Below, piece by piece: positions 8,245 through 17,588 of a stretch of DNA of 64,000 bases. The stretch's first letter is position 1. Each line of letters opens with the position of its first letter. The notes beneath the pieces are model-generated. The model saw only the letters and a program-made list of their open reading frames with translations, searched no databases and was not told where the DNA came from. A program made the translations under genes and the position numbers. The DNA comes from Flavisolibacter tropicus (GTDB lineage Bacteria; Bacteroidota; Bacteroidia; Chitinophagales; Chitinophagaceae), in the NCBI RefSeq assembly GCF_001644645.1, contig NZ_CP011390.1, forward strand, positions 1,612,001 through 1,676,000. Direction: 5' to 3'.

Positions 8245-10431
8245 ATGAGAAATCTGTTCCTACTTCTCTTTTTTGTACCGTTACTGACCCTGGCACAAAA
8301 AAAGCAAATCACCCTTGAAGATATTTACAAGAAATCAACGTTTAGAAGCGAACCATTTGGTGGCTTTGCAGGAGAAGACAATAGCGGCCTCTTTGATCCA
8401 AAAGAAATAAAGGATGAAGCTGGTCAAGCTGTAAATACTCAAGACTATCAAGTTAGTGCAGACAAGAAACGCATTATCTTCTTTACCGGCAAGGAAGCTA
8501 TCTATCGCCGTTCTTCAAAAGCAACTGTCTATTTGTATGATGTAGCATCAAAAAAAACAACCCGCTTAAATGCTGGAAAGATCCTACACCCTACTTTCTC
8601 TCCTGACGGTAATAAAGTTGCCTACGTTTTCGATAACAACCTTTATGTTTATGATATAGCCTCTGCAAAAACTACTGCAGTTACTACTGATGGCAAGTGG
8701 AACTATATCATTAACGGTAACTCTGATTGGGTATATGAAGAAGAGTTCTCTTTTAGCCGTGCATTCGATTGGAGTCCTAATGGTAATTATATTGCTTTTT
8801 ATAAGTTTGACGAAAGCAAGGTTAAGGAATTCAACATGACCATGTTTGATGACCGCTATAACAAAGACTATCGTTATAAATATCCCAAAGCTGGCGAAAG
8901 CAATTCAACTGTAAGCATTCAAATCTATAATGTTAACACCGGAGCTATCGTTCCTGCTCAATACGAACAAGGCGACATCTATATTCCTCGCATTAAATGG
9001 ACTGAGGCAGATAATAAATTAGTCGTGTATTGGATGAACCGCTTGCAAAACGAACTTAAACTGTTATTAACGGATGCTGCAACAGGTACAGCCACTACTA
9101 TGTACGATGAAAAAAACAAGTACTACGTTGATATTAATGATGATTGGTGGTTCCTTAAAGATGGTAAAAACTTCTTGTTTGGTTCAGAAATGAACGGTTT
9201 CTACCGCTTATATTTATATAGCATTGACGGCAAGCGTAAAACAGAAATCACTAAGAACAACTATGACATCAGTGATGTAAACGCCATTGATGAAAAGAAC
9301 CGCCTGATCTACTATACCGCAGCTTATCCTACTCCAATGGATCGCACCCTGTTTGTTACAGATTTCGACGGAAAGATGAACAAGCAGTTAACTACAGAAA
9401 CAGGCTGGCATAGAATTCAATTTAACGCTGACAATACAAAGTTTCACGATTACTATTCCAACATTAACACACCGCAGACTGTAACTCTTTACAACCTTGT
9501 AAAAAACAAAGGAAGTATTACAGCAGTTAAGGAAAAAGTAGTGAGTGAAAATGCCAAGCTAATATCTACGTTAAATGAATATGCGATAGGTAAAGTTGAC
9601 TTTATCCGCGTACCAAATACAAAAGGTGATACGCTTAATGGCTGGATGCTAAAACCCACAAACTTCGACCCAAATAAAAAATACCCAGTACTGTTTTGCA
9701 ACTATGGCGGCCCTGGCTCTCAACAAGTAGCGAATCGCTTTGGCGCAGCTAGTATGTGGCATCAGATGCTGGCAGAAAAAGGATTTATCGTTGTTTCTAT
9801 AGACAATAGTGGTACAGGTTTCCGTGGTGAAGAATTTAAAAAGAAAACCTATCTGAATCTAGGTAAGCTAGAAATTGAAGACCAGATCGACGCTGCCAAA
9901 TGGTTAGCCAAAATGCCTTTTGTTGACGGCAAAAACATTGGCCACTGGGGCTGGAGCTTTGGTGGATTTATGAGCTCTTTGGCTATTACAAAAGGGGCCG
10001 ATGCGTTTAGTGCAGCAGTAGCTGTAGCACCTGTTACCAATTGGAAATTCTACGACAATATCTACACTGAGCGCTTTATGCGTACGCCACAGGAGAATCC
10101 TAAAGGATATGAATCAAACTCTCCTGTTAATTATGTAGATAAGATTCGTGGTAAATATTTAATCATTCACGGCACAGCAGACGACAACGTACATTTTCAA
10201 AACTCTGCACAAATGATTACAGCTTTGGTAAAAGCGAATGTAGATTTTGAAAGTGGCTACTATCCTAATAAGAACCATAGCATTTCTGGAGGCGTAGACA
10301 ATACCAGCTTCCACTTATGGAGTAAAATGACGAACTGGATTTTAGAAAACCTGGGAAATGAAAATGTAAACAAAGCTCCAGTTGGCAATGCAATTAATGC
10401 CCAACCGAGTCAAACAAATAAAACGTTTTAA
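8245..10431 (+). CDS. Dipeptidyl peptidase IV-type S9 serine peptidase
   Basis: A 728-residue exported enzyme with signal peptide MRNLFLLLFFVPLLTLAQ. Residues of about 80-460 form the DPP IV beta-propeller, including the substrate N-terminus-binding Glu pair in DWVYEEEFSFSRAFDWSP. The C-terminal alpha/beta-hydrolase domain has the triad Ser571 (GWSFGGF), Asp646 (HGTADDNVHF) and His678 (NKNHSISGG). The family removes X-Pro or X-Ala dipeptides from peptide N-termini, here probably in the periplasm for peptide uptake. Length and motifs match complete family members. It is a single-gene unit bounded by a terminator. Confidence 0.93.
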   Translation: MRNLFLLLFFVPLLTLAQKKQITLEDIYKKSTFRSEPFGGFAGEDNSGLFDPKEIKDEAGQAVNTQDYQVSADKKRIIFFTGKEAIYRRSSKATVYLYDVASKKTTRLNAGKILHPTFSPDGNKVAYVFDNNLYVYDIASAKTTAVTTDGKWNYIINGNSDWVYEEEFSFSRAFDWSPNGNYIAFYKFDESKVKEFNMTMFDDRYNKDYRYKYPKAGESNSTVSIQIYNVNTGAIVPAQYEQGDIYIPRIKWTEADNKLVVYWMNRLQNELKLLLTDAATGTATTMYDEKNKYYVDINDDWWFLKDGKNFLFGSEMNGFYRLYLYSIDGKRKTEITKNNYDISDVNAIDEKNRLIYYTAAYPTPMDRTLFVTDFDGKMNKQLTTETGWHRIQFNADNTKFHDYYSNINTPQTVTLYNLVKNKGSITAVKEKVVSENAKLISTLNEYAIGKVDFIRVPNTKGDTLNGWMLKPTNFDPNKKYPVLFCNYGGPGSQQVANRFGAASMWHQMLAEKGFIVVSIDNSGTGFRGEEFKKKTYLNLGKLEIEDQIDAAKWLAKMPFVDGKNIGHWGWSFGGFMSSLAITKGADAFSAAVAVAPVTNWKFYDNIYTERFMRTPQENPKGYESNSPVNYVDKIRGKYLIIHGTADDNVHFQNSAQMITALVKANVDFESGYYPNKNHSISGGVDNTSFHLWSKMTNWILENLGNENVNKAPVGNAINAQPSQTNKTF

Positions 10432-10446
10432 TTAATAAAACAATTT

Positions 10447-10480
10447 AAAAAAGAGGCTTCGTTTGAAGCCTCTTTTTTTA
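10447..10480 (+). terminator. Terminator after the DPP IV gene
   Basis: GAGGCTTC (10453-10460) and GAAGCCTC (10465-10472) pair around a GTTT loop. There is an A-run before the stem and seven T after it. Confidence 0.9.
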
Positions 10481-10523
10481 TTTAACTCCTCACGCGTAAT
10501 TTTATACCCTATCCCCTTTCCAT

Positions 10524-10967
10524 ATGCATATACAAGAACGCTATATCTTAATGTTGGAGGACGATTATGACGATCGCTATTTTACAAGCGAAGTAATGAA
10601 AGGCTTAGACATAGCCGTTCCTATTAGGTTTTTATCCAACACCGACCTGCTCTTTGCCACACTTGAAGAAAGTAATCCGCTTTTAATTGTGATCGACTAT
10701 AACCTACATCCTGAAACAGGTCTTGAAGTTCTCCAAAAAATCCGTCGCCACCCTACCTACCAGCATATTCCTGTTGTTATCCTTGGTGACACAAAAAACC
10801 CTGACTTTGTAACAAAGTGCTATCAATGCGGAGCCAATACCTACGCCACAAAACCTACAACAATCGATGCTACTAAGAATAAAATAGAGTTGTTCTTTAA
10901 ATATTGGTTGGAAGTGGCAGAAACTTTATCTCCCTTAGATGAAAACGAAAATGCAGAAAACCAATGA
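10524..10967 (+). CDS. Stand-alone response regulator receiver domain
   Basis: A 147-residue single-domain receiver. The acidic pocket is LEDDYDD near residue 12, the phosphoacceptor is Asp58 (VIDYNL) and the conserved Lys is 110 (ATKP). The usual Ser/Thr after strand 4 is replaced by Gly88 (PVVILGDT), which may change how phosphorylation is transmitted. No output domain is attached, so it probably acts as a phosphate shuttle or protein-binding switch. Its stop overlaps the ubiX start by 4 bases (ATGA), so the two are co-translated. No histidine kinase lies beside it. Confidence 0.87.
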   Translation: MHIQERYILMLEDDYDDRYFTSEVMKGLDIAVPIRFLSNTDLLFATLEESNPLLIVIDYNLHPETGLEVLQKIRRHPTYQHIPVVILGDTKNPDFVTKCYQCGANTYATKPTTIDATKNKIELFFKYWLEVAETLSPLDENENAENQ

Positions 10968-11533
10968 ATGCAAAAAAAATTGCGATAGCTATAACTGGCG
11001 CCAGTGGCGCTATCTATGCTCAACTACTGTTACAGAAATGCCTGCAATTGAAGGAGCAGTTTCAGGAAGTTTCTGTTGTAATGAGTGATAATGCTAAATA
11101 TGTATGGCAAACAGAATTGGGTAACGATAGCTATAAAACTTTTCCCTTTCGCTTTTTTGAAAAGAGTGATTTTACAGCACCTTTTGCTTCTGGCTCTGCA
11201 CAATACGATGCCTTGATTGTAGCACCTTGCTCCATGGGAACTTTAGGTAGAATTGCCAATGGCATCTCTAATGATTTAATTACACGAGGAGCAGACGTAA
11301 TGCTCAAGGAACGTAAAAAACTGATATTAGTACTACGCGAAACACCATATAACTTGGTACACATTAAAAACATGGAAACAGTAACACTCGCAGGTGGCGT
11401 CCTGTGTCCAGCTACTCCATCGTTTTATAGCAAGCCACAAACAATTGAAGAATTAGCTTTAACGGTTGTAGATCGCGTCATCGATCTAGCCGGCCTTTCT
11501 AATAAGTCATTTAGGTGGGGGCAAGATAGCTAG
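10964..11533 (+). CDS. ubiX: UbiX-type flavin prenyltransferase
   Basis: A 189-residue protein with the UbiX/Pad1 layout: the nucleotide-binding start IAIAITGASGAIYAQLLL, the central APCSMGTLGRIANGISNDLI, and the C-terminal LVLRETPYNLVHIKNM and PATPSFYSKPQ. UbiX prenylates FMN to make the cofactor of UbiD-type decarboxylases; no ubiD lies in the window. It is translationally coupled to the response regulator upstream. Its end overlaps the convergent lipoprotein gene by 4 bases, so there is no space for a separate terminator. Identity is firm. Confidence 0.92.
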   Translation: MNAKKIAIAITGASGAIYAQLLLQKCLQLKEQFQEVSVVMSDNAKYVWQTELGNDSYKTFPFRFFEKSDFTAPFASGSAQYDALIVAPCSMGTLGRIANGISNDLITRGADVMLKERKKLILVLRETPYNLVHIKNMETVTLAGGVLCPATPSFYSKPQTIEELALTVVDRVIDLAGLSNKSFRWGQDS

Positions 11534-12363
11534 TTAGCATATGTTCCACCTGCATTGATCCAGTCAACTATCTTTTGCCTGTCTGCAACTGATAACGCTG
11601 GATTGGGAGGCAGCGGCATTTGGTTTGGCGTTCCCGCTGCATCTACAGCTCGTGCTTTTATACGCGCTTTTTGTTCTACTATATTACAGGCAATAGTCCA
11701 GTTCATGCCACCTTGCAGATTCGAATTGTTATGACAAGTAACACAATTTGCTTGAAGAATATTGCGTACTGCTGTAAACAAAGGACCAGCCGCCGTTTCA
11801 CTTACAGTTGCAGATGCCGTTTGTGTACATCCATTGGCATCTTTTACAACCACACTGTAATTACCGGCATTAAGATTAGTAAATGTATTGGCTGACTGAA
11901 AAGCGCCATTGTTTATACTATAAGTAAAGCCTGTACTACCTGATGCAGTAACAGTTATACTTCCTGCTGTACCACCACAAGGAACGGCACTGGTAGTATT
12001 TGATGATATTGAAATTGTGGTGCCAATACATGCAGTAGTGGCCGTAACTGTAAATTGTTGCGAGCCTGTACATCCATTACTATTTTTTGCAGTCAGGGTG
12101 TAAGTTCCAGCAGCCAAGTTATTAAAAGTGCCGGACGACTGAAAGGCACCACTATTAAGACTATAAGTAAATCCAGTTCCCCCTGAAGCAGTAGCTACAA
12201 TACTTCCAGTACTTTGTCCGGTAGGTGTGCTAGTTACGCTACCCGTAAGTAACACTGTTACACCTGCACATGGATCTGTGTTGTCCGATCCGCCACCTTT
12301 ACTACAAGAAATAAAGGTGAATACAATAAAACAGACCTTTATTAAGGATAGATTTCTTCGCAT
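11530..12363 (-). CDS. Lipoprotein with two SprB-type repeats and a C-terminal CxxCH haem motif
   Basis: A 277-residue protein with a lipoprotein signal ending FISC, so Cys20 is the lipidated residue. Two SprB-like repeats follow, at about 38-107 and 114-187. Each has the pattern G-S-I-x-V-x-A-S-G-G-T-G-F-T-Y-S-x-N-x-G-A-F-Q and ends in NGCT. The last 80 residues hold CVTCH (207-211) and the MPLPPNPALSVADRQKIVDWINAGG tail typical of Bacteroidota single-haem cytochrome c-like domains. It should be anchored in the outer or inner membrane with the haem domain distal. SprB repeats occur in gliding adhesins and in other surface proteins. Electron partner and role are unknown. Confidence 0.75.
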   Translation of the reverse strand: MRRNLSLIKVCFIVFTFISCSKGGGSDNTDPCAGVTVLLTGSVTSTPTGQSTGSIVATASGGTGFTYSLNSGAFQSSGTFNNLAAGTYTLTAKNSNGCTGSQQFTVTATTACIGTTISISSNTTSAVPCGGTAGSITVTASGSTGFTYSINNGAFQSANTFTNLNAGNYSVVVKDANGCTQTASATVSETAAGPLFTAVRNILQANCVTCHNNSNLQGGMNWTIACNIVEQKARIKARAVDAAGTPNQMPLPPNPALSVADRQKIVDWINAGGTYAN

Positions 12364-12443
12364 GGTAAGGGGCCATTTATCTTACCATACGCTGATATAG
12401 CAATTCAGGTTGCCTATATTAAAGTTCAGACAATGCTTTAAAC

Positions 12444-12475
12444 AATAAAAAAGCGAGGCTTTGTGCCTCGCTTTA
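12444..12475 (-). terminator. Terminator of the aconitase gene
   Basis: AAAGCGAGGC (12450-12459) pairs with GCCTCGCTTT (12465-12474) around a 5-base loop. The upstream A-run reads as a T-run on the minus strand, which suits the gene ending at 12496. Confidence 0.88.
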
Positions 12476-12495
12476 CTATCAATTAGTCAAAGAAA

Positions 12496-14763
12496 TTAAG
12501 CTGATGCAAATTGCTTGCGAATTAAGTTTAAGGCACTACCGGCTTTAAACCATTCAATCTGCTGTTGGTTGTAAGTATGGTTCAACTTGATTTTATCTTG
12601 TGTACCATCCTGGTGTTTCAGCACCATAGTCAATTGATGACCTGGAGCCAATTCAGTTACACCAACAATATCGATCACATCATCTTCCAGTACTTTATCG
12701 TAATCTTCTTTGTTGGCAAACGTTAAAGCCAGCATACCTTGCTTTTTCAGGTTGGTCTCGTGGATACGGGCAAAGCTTTTTACCACTATCGCACGAACAC
12801 CTAAATGACGAGGTTCCATAGCCGCATGTTCACGAGAGGAACCTTCACCGTAGTTCTCATCGCCTACTACTACTGCACCAATACCTGCTGCTTTATACTG
12901 ACGTTGAGTTGCAGGAACAGGTCCGTACTCTCCAGTCAGTTGATTCTTCACGCTATCCGTTTGTCCGTTAAAGAAGTTAACAGCACCAATAAGCATGTTG
13001 TTAGAGATATTATCCAAATGACCGCGGAATTTCAACCATGGACCAGCCATTGAAATGTGGTCTGTAGTACACTTGCCTTTGGCTTTGATCAATAAACGCA
13101 GGTTGTTTATATCAGTGCCTTCCCACGCTGGGAATGGTTCCAGCAATTGTAAACGGCTAGATTCGGGGCTAACCACCACTTGTACGCCACTACCGTCTTC
13201 TGCAGGAGCTTGATAACCTGGATCTTCTACAGAAAAGCCTCGAGGAGGTAATTCAAAACCTTTCGGCTCATCCAGCATTACTTCTTCACCTTTCTCGTTG
13301 ATCAGCTTATCTTTTAATGGATTGAAAGATAAACGTCCCGCAATAGCGTAAGCAGTAACAATTTCAGGGGAAGCAACAAACGCATGCGTAGATGCTAAAC
13401 CATCATTACGTTTTGCAAAGTTTCTATTGAATGAGGTAACGATCGTATTCTTTCTGCTTGGATCGTCCATATGACGTGCCCACTGACCAATACAAGGTCC
13501 GCAAGCATTTGCCAGTACCACACCACCAATCTCATCAAATGTGTTCAGGTATCCGTCTTTTTCAATGGTATAACGCACCAGCTCAGAACCTGGGGTTACA
13601 GTGAACTCACTGCTGGTTTTCAGACCTTTTGTTTTTGCTTGTGCAGCTATAGAAGCTGAACGGCTGATATCTTCATAAGAAGAGTTGGTACAAGAACCAA
13701 TCAGGGCCACTTCAACAGCATCAGGCCATCCGTTAGCAGCTACAGCCTCTGCCATTTTAGAAATAGGAGTAGCCAAATCTGGTGTGAACGGACCATTCAC
13801 ATGTGGTTCTAATTCATCCAGGTTAATTTCAATTACCTGATCATAATATTTAGCTGGAGTAGCCTCTACTTCAGTATCTGGACGCAAATGCTCACGAACG
13901 CCATCAGCTAATGCAGCCACTTCTTCACGTCCTGTAGCTTTCAGGTAACCAGCCATTCTTTCATCATAAGCAAACAATGAACAGGTAGCACCTATTTCAG
14001 CACCCATGTTACAGATAGTTGCTTTACCAGTACAGCTGATGCTATCAGCACCTTCTCCAAAATATTCAACAATAGCACCGGTACCACCTTTAACAGTAAG
14101 GATACCAGCAACTTTTAAGATCACATCTTTGGCAGAAGTCCAACCACTCATTTTACCGGTTAGCTTAATACCAATCAGCTTAGGCATTTTTAATTCCCAT
14201 GGCAAACCAGCCATTACATCTACCGCATCAGCACCGCCTACACCAATGGCAATCATTCCCAATCCACCAGCATTGGGCGTGTGAGAATCTGTACCAATCA
14301 TCATTCCACCTGGGAAAGCATAGTTCTCCAATACTACCTGGTGAATAATTCCAGCACCCGGCTTCCAAAAGCCAATGCCATATTTATTAGAAATTGAGGC
14401 AAGGAAATCGTACACCTCTCTATTTGTATCAATAGCGGTATCCAAATCCTGCTTTGCACCAACTTTGGCTTGAATTAGGTGATCACAGTGTACCGTAGAT
14501 GGCACTGCTACCTGCTTGCGACCACATGTATCAAACTGTAATAATGCCATTTGAGCCGTTGCATCCTGCATGGCTACACGGTCTGGAGCAAAGTCAACAT
14601 AATCTTTACCTCTTTCATACGTACGTGCAGCAGGGGTAAAAGAGTGTGCATACAGGATTTTCTCAGCCATCGTAAGGGGACGGTTCAATAACTTACGGGC
14701 ATTTGCCACTTTTGCAGGCAATTCGCTATACAGCTTTTTTATCAGGTCTAAGTCAAATACCAT
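12496..14763 (-). CDS. Aconitate hydratase
   Basis: A 755-residue enzyme that isomerises citrate to isocitrate in the TCA cycle. The [4Fe-4S] ligands are Cys358 (IGSCTNSS) and Cys421 and Cys424 ([11 protein letters not shown]). The family motifs [15 protein letters not shown] and [15 protein letters not shown] are present. The length and opening resemble mitochondrial-type aconitase rather than the roughly 890-residue AcnA/IRP1 or the AcnB type. It is cytosolic. TAACTTTG, 75 bases upstream of the start, is a likely promoter, and a strong terminator follows, so the gene is monocistronic. Confidence 0.96.
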   Translation of the reverse strand: MVFDLDLIKKLYSELPAKVANARKLLNRPLTMAEKILYAHSFTPAARTYERGKDYVDFAPDRVAMQDATAQMALLQFDTCGRKQVAVPSTVHCDHLIQAKVGAKQDLDTAIDTNREVYDFLASISNKYGIGFWKPGAGIIHQVVLENYAFPGGMMIGTDSHTPNAGGLGMIAIGVGGADAVDVMAGLPWELKMPKLIGIKLTGKMSGWTSAKDVILKVAGILTVKGGTGAIVEYFGEGADSISCTGKATICNMGAEIGATCSLFAYDERMAGYLKATGREEVAALADGVREHLRPDTEVEATPAKYYDQVIEINLDELEPHVNGPFTPDLATPISKMAEAVAANGWPDAVEVALIGSCTNSSYEDISRSASIAAQAKTKGLKTSSEFTVTPGSELVRYTIEKDGYLNTFDEIGGVVLANACGPCIGQWARHMDDPSRKNTIVTSFNRNFAKRNDGLASTHAFVASPEIVTAYAIAGRLSFNPLKDKLINEKGEEVMLDEPKGFELPPRGFSVEDPGYQAPAEDGSGVQVVVSPESSRLQLLEPFPAWEGTDINNLRLLIKAKGKCTTDHISMAGPWLKFRGHLDNISNNMLIGAVNFFNGQTDSVKNQLTGEYGPVPATQRQYKAAGIGAVVVGDENYGEGSSREHAAMEPRHLGVRAIVVKSFARIHETNLKKQGMLALTFANKEDYDKVLEDDVIDIVGVTELAPGHQLTMVLKHQDGTQDKIKLNHTYNQQQIEWFKAGSALNLIRKQFASA

Positions 14764-14837
14764 TTCTTAATTGTATTTTAAAACAGAACTATATACAGGC
14801 ATTCCATTTGCGGTTTACCTAACTTGCTTGAAGTGTG

Positions 14838-14845
14838 CAAAGTTA
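14838..14845 (-). promoter_or_regulatory. Probable -7 box for aconitase
   Basis: TAACTTTG on the minus strand matches the Bacteroidota TAnnTTTG box. It lies about 75 bases upstream of the aconitase ATG. Confidence 0.55.
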
Positions 14846-14918
14846 TTGAAAACGAATTAAACATTGAGACCCCATCTGAAAGCTTGGCCGGTTATCTCAA
14901 AAAAATTATATTAGCCAT

Positions 14919-15140
14919 ATGAACCAATTGAAAGACTATATTGAGTGGCAGGCATTTGGTGTTTGTACCGCTTTAGGAGAAAAAATGGGAATTGCCACTA
15001 CTCGTATCCGTATGTGGTTCATTTACATTTCTTTTTTAACGCTTGGATCTCCGGTAGTGATTTATATGATTGCAGCATTCTGGCTCAACATTAAGCGCTA
15101 CATCTTTGCGGCCCGCCGCAACCCGCTGCGTTATTTGTAG
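14919..15140 (+). CDS. Small PspC-domain membrane protein
   Basis: A 73-residue protein that is essentially one PspC domain: FGVCTALGEKMGI, then IRMWFIYISFLTLGSP and a hydrophobic stretch VVIYMIAAFWLNI. The basic tail is probably cytosolic. In Bacteroidota this short form is common and often annotated as a stress-response regulator, but its own activity is not established. It lies 17 bases ahead of the AraC-type regulator gene and is probably cotranscribed with it. Confidence 0.8.
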   Translation: MNQLKDYIEWQAFGVCTALGEKMGIATTRIRMWFIYISFLTLGSPVVIYMIAAFWLNIKRYIFAARRNPLRYL

Positions 15141-15157
15141 TTTTTGCAGAGCCTTAA

Positions 15158-16144
15158 ATGATTGAATTCCACTATAAACTTGACTCTTACCAATCTATGC
15201 TAGGTCAGTTGGCTGAAGTTTTCCAAACCAAGCTAGTTGATCAAACCCTAAATATTCCTCTATCGTTTGGCCAAGGCTTTTTTAAATTGGTAAACCTCCC
15301 CTACGGATTACAATCGCTAGTTTATAATATTCACTTAAATGATGACCTTCTATTCGTTAGAGAAAAAAATGACAAAGAATTCTATTTGCTAAGTTTCGAC
15401 CAGATAAGTAGGGCCAACAAAGGTTCAATTCGCATCAATTCAGAAGATCTTACAGCAGAGCAATTACGGAATACCGCCATATATCTTACCAGCTTTCTTT
15501 TCGATGTGGAGTTAGGGCTCCAAAAAGATACCACACTAACAGGCATTCGTATCTTATTACCTGTACAATGGATGAATGAATACCTGGAACTAGGTGAAAA
15601 AGAAGATATCCTGGAAAAATATGTGAGCCTGAAAACTGCAGGCATTTGGTACATGCCCGTCGACATAGAACTTAAAGAGCTTTTAGATGAGATTTTATCA
15701 ACTGAAAGAAAGCCACTGCTATTCACTTCAAACAGGATGATGCGTATTGTAGAGAAGTTTTTTGATTGGCTCTACAATCAATTACAATACCTATCGCCGT
15801 CAAACGGTATTTCACGTGCAGATATACTGGCTGCCCAAAAGGTAGAGGCTATACTTACAAAAGATATTACAGCACTCCCTCCTACTATAAAGGAGCTGGC
15901 CAGGGAAATAGCTATGAGTGAGTCTAAACTAAAAAAGATCTTTAAATCAGTATACGGAATGCCCCCTTACGAATACTTTCAGAAACAACGTATGCAAAAA
16001 GCCATGACGTTATTAAAAAGTGGAGTGCATTCCATTAAAGATGTGGGTTATACTTTGGGATACGCCAATTTGAGCAACTTCACGTTGGCTTTTAAAAAAG
16101 TCTATGGTGTACTTCCTTCAGTTATAATTAAGGAGTCTAAATAA
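15158..16144 (+). CDS. AraC-family transcriptional regulator
   Basis: A 328-residue protein. Residues of about 230-328 form the double helix-turn-helix of AraC/XylS proteins: IKELAREIAMSESKLKKIF, then MPPYEYFQKQRMQKAMTLL and DVGYTLGYANLSNFTLAFKK. Residues 1-220 do not match a sensor domain I can name. It follows a PspC-type gene by 17 bases, which hints at an envelope or stress link, though this is inference. Its last 8 bases overlap the convergent cysteine desulfurase gene. Confidence 0.9.
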   Translation: MIEFHYKLDSYQSMLGQLAEVFQTKLVDQTLNIPLSFGQGFFKLVNLPYGLQSLVYNIHLNDDLLFVREKNDKEFYLLSFDQISRANKGSIRINSEDLTAEQLRNTAIYLTSFLFDVELGLQKDTTLTGIRILLPVQWMNEYLELGEKEDILEKYVSLKTAGIWYMPVDIELKELLDEILSTERKPLLFTSNRMMRIVEKFFDWLYNQLQYLSPSNGISRADILAAQKVEAILTKDITALPPTIKELAREIAMSESKLKKIFKSVYGMPPYEYFQKQRMQKAMTLLKSGVHSIKDVGYTLGYANLSNFTLAFKKVYGVLPSVIIKESK

Positions 16145-17258
16145 GTTCTTTCAACTTATTTACAACTGTATCAACTTCAGCTGTTGTATTAAATCGGCTA
16201 AAAGAGAAGCGTAAAGTCACCCAGTTATCCACTTTTTTTAAGGCTTGCATTACATGCGATCCCACAGAAGCTCCACTACTGCAAGCGCTTCCACCAGAAA
16301 CACAGATGTTATTTATATCCAGATTGAACAATAACATTTCGGATTTCTCGCTTTTGGGAAAGCAAGCGCTCAAAACTGTATAAAGAGAGTTACCAGCACA
16401 ATTAAACTCAACTCCTGGAATATTTTCTTGAAGCTGCTCCATCATATACTGGCGCAGCGACTTGATATAAGTACTATCCTTTTCAAAGTTTGCCATAGCC
16501 AGTTCAAGAGCCTTAGCAAATCCAACAATCCCATAAACGTTTTCAGTACCAGCACGCATATTCCGCTCTTGACCGCCTCCATGTATAAATGGCTTGATAG
16601 AAATATTCTCGCTTACATAAAGAATACCGGTCCCTTTTGGTCCATGAAACTTATGCCCAGCACCAGATATAAAATGCACTTTATATTGATGTAAGTTCAA
16701 AGGGTAATGACCTACTGTTTGAACACAATCAGAATGAAAAATAGCACCATATTTCTCACACAAACCACCTACATATTCGATATCGAGTAACGTTCCAATT
16801 TCATTATTGGCATGCATTAGCGTTACAAGCGTTTTCTCTGTCTGATTAGCCAATTGGTTTTCCAGGTCATTGTAATCAATCTCGCCATTCTGTAATAGGC
16901 CTACAAAGCTGGTGCTAACAGTATTTTGGTGACCATAATACTCTACAGTGTGGAGTACAGCATGATGTTCAATAGGAGAAGTAATTATATGACGGCAGCC
17001 CAAATCACGAATGGCTGCAGCAATAGCCGTATTGTTGCTTTCCGTTCCACCTGAAGTAAAGAAAATCTCACCAGGCTTGGCGCCCAAAAGACGCGCTACT
17101 GTTTTACGTGCATTTTCTATCCCCAATCTTGTTTCTCTACCATAAGAATAAATGGAAGAAGGGTTTCCAAAATAAGTAGACATGTAGGGTAACATGGCCT
17201 CCATTACTTGTGGGTCCAGAGGAGTGGTTGCAGCATTATCAAAATAAATACGTTCCAT
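16137..17258 (-). CDS. Cysteine desulfurase (NifS/IscS-like)
   Basis: With ATG at 17258 the protein is 373 residues and opens MERIYFDNAATTPLD, as is usual. The frame extends 4 codons further to a TTG. The PLP Lys is in SGAGHKFHGPKG and the active-site Cys is in SGGSACSSGA (203 and 326 in this numbering). It takes sulfur from cysteine as an enzyme persulfide for Fe-S clusters or tRNA thiolation. No iscU or suf gene is next to it, so the acceptor is unclear. A promoter box (TAACTTTG) lies about 110 bases upstream. Confidence 0.92.
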   Translation of the reverse strand: MERIYFDNAATTPLDPQVMEAMLPYMSTYFGNPSSIYSYGRETRLGIENARKTVARLLGAKPGEIFFTSGGTESNNTAIAAAIRDLGCRHIITSPIEHHAVLHTVEYYGHQNTVSTSFVGLLQNGEIDYNDLENQLANQTEKTLVTLMHANNEIGTLLDIEYVGGLCEKYGAIFHSDCVQTVGHYPLNLHQYKVHFISGAGHKFHGPKGTGILYVSENISIKPFIHGGGQERNMRAGTENVYGIVGFAKALELAMANFEKDSTYIKSLRQYMMEQLQENIPGVEFNCAGNSLYTVLSACFPKSEKSEMLLFNLDINNICVSGGSACSSGASVGSHVMQALKKVDNWVTLRFSFSRFNTTAEVDTVVNKLKELI

Positions 17259-17366
17259 ATTAATTTTCAAGACGGCTTAAGTTTTCAAAACAGCTTTACG
17301 GTTCTTGTTGTATCCTTACATCCCTCTACACCTCAATCTTTCGCACTATAAGCAAGCAAGACGGCG

Positions 17367-17374
17367 CAAAGTTA
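17367..17374 (-). promoter_or_regulatory. Probable -7 box for cysteine desulfurase
   Basis: TAACTTTG on the minus strand, followed by GCGCC. The implied leader is about 100 bases. Confidence 0.55.
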
Positions 17375-17498
17375 CGTAAAGAACTATAGAAAATCGAATG
17401 AATGAAATAGCACCAAACCCTTATTCCATCTACTTTTCAATAAGCAAAACCCTACCAAAGAGCTAGATTAAGATTTATTTCCCTACTTGAAAGCACTA

Positions 17499-17527
17499 TA
17501 AAAAAAAGCAGGCTAGTTAGCCTGCTT
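17499..17527 (-). terminator. Terminator of glmM
   Basis: AAGCAGGCTA (17506-17515) and TAGCCTGCTT (17518-17527) form a perfect 10-base stem with a 2-base gap. The adjoining A-run is a U-tract on the minus strand. Confidence 0.88.
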
Positions 17528-17588
17528 GTAAAGTTCTTTTATAAAAAAGGAAAATAACCTCCTAAGTTCCCCTTTAGAGGACAGGGGT

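Larger units (their letters stand above)
17271..17588. other. Intergenic region between cysteine desulfurase and glmM
   Basis: This 318-base spacer holds the likely desulfurase promoter (17367-17374, minus strand) and the glmM terminator (17499-17527). I see no reading frame worth calling. Confidence 0.6.

Noticed and set aside
10524..10967. Response regulator as the partner of the histidine kinase at the left edge
   Set aside because: They are 8 kb apart with several unrelated transcription units between, so pairing cannot be claimed.
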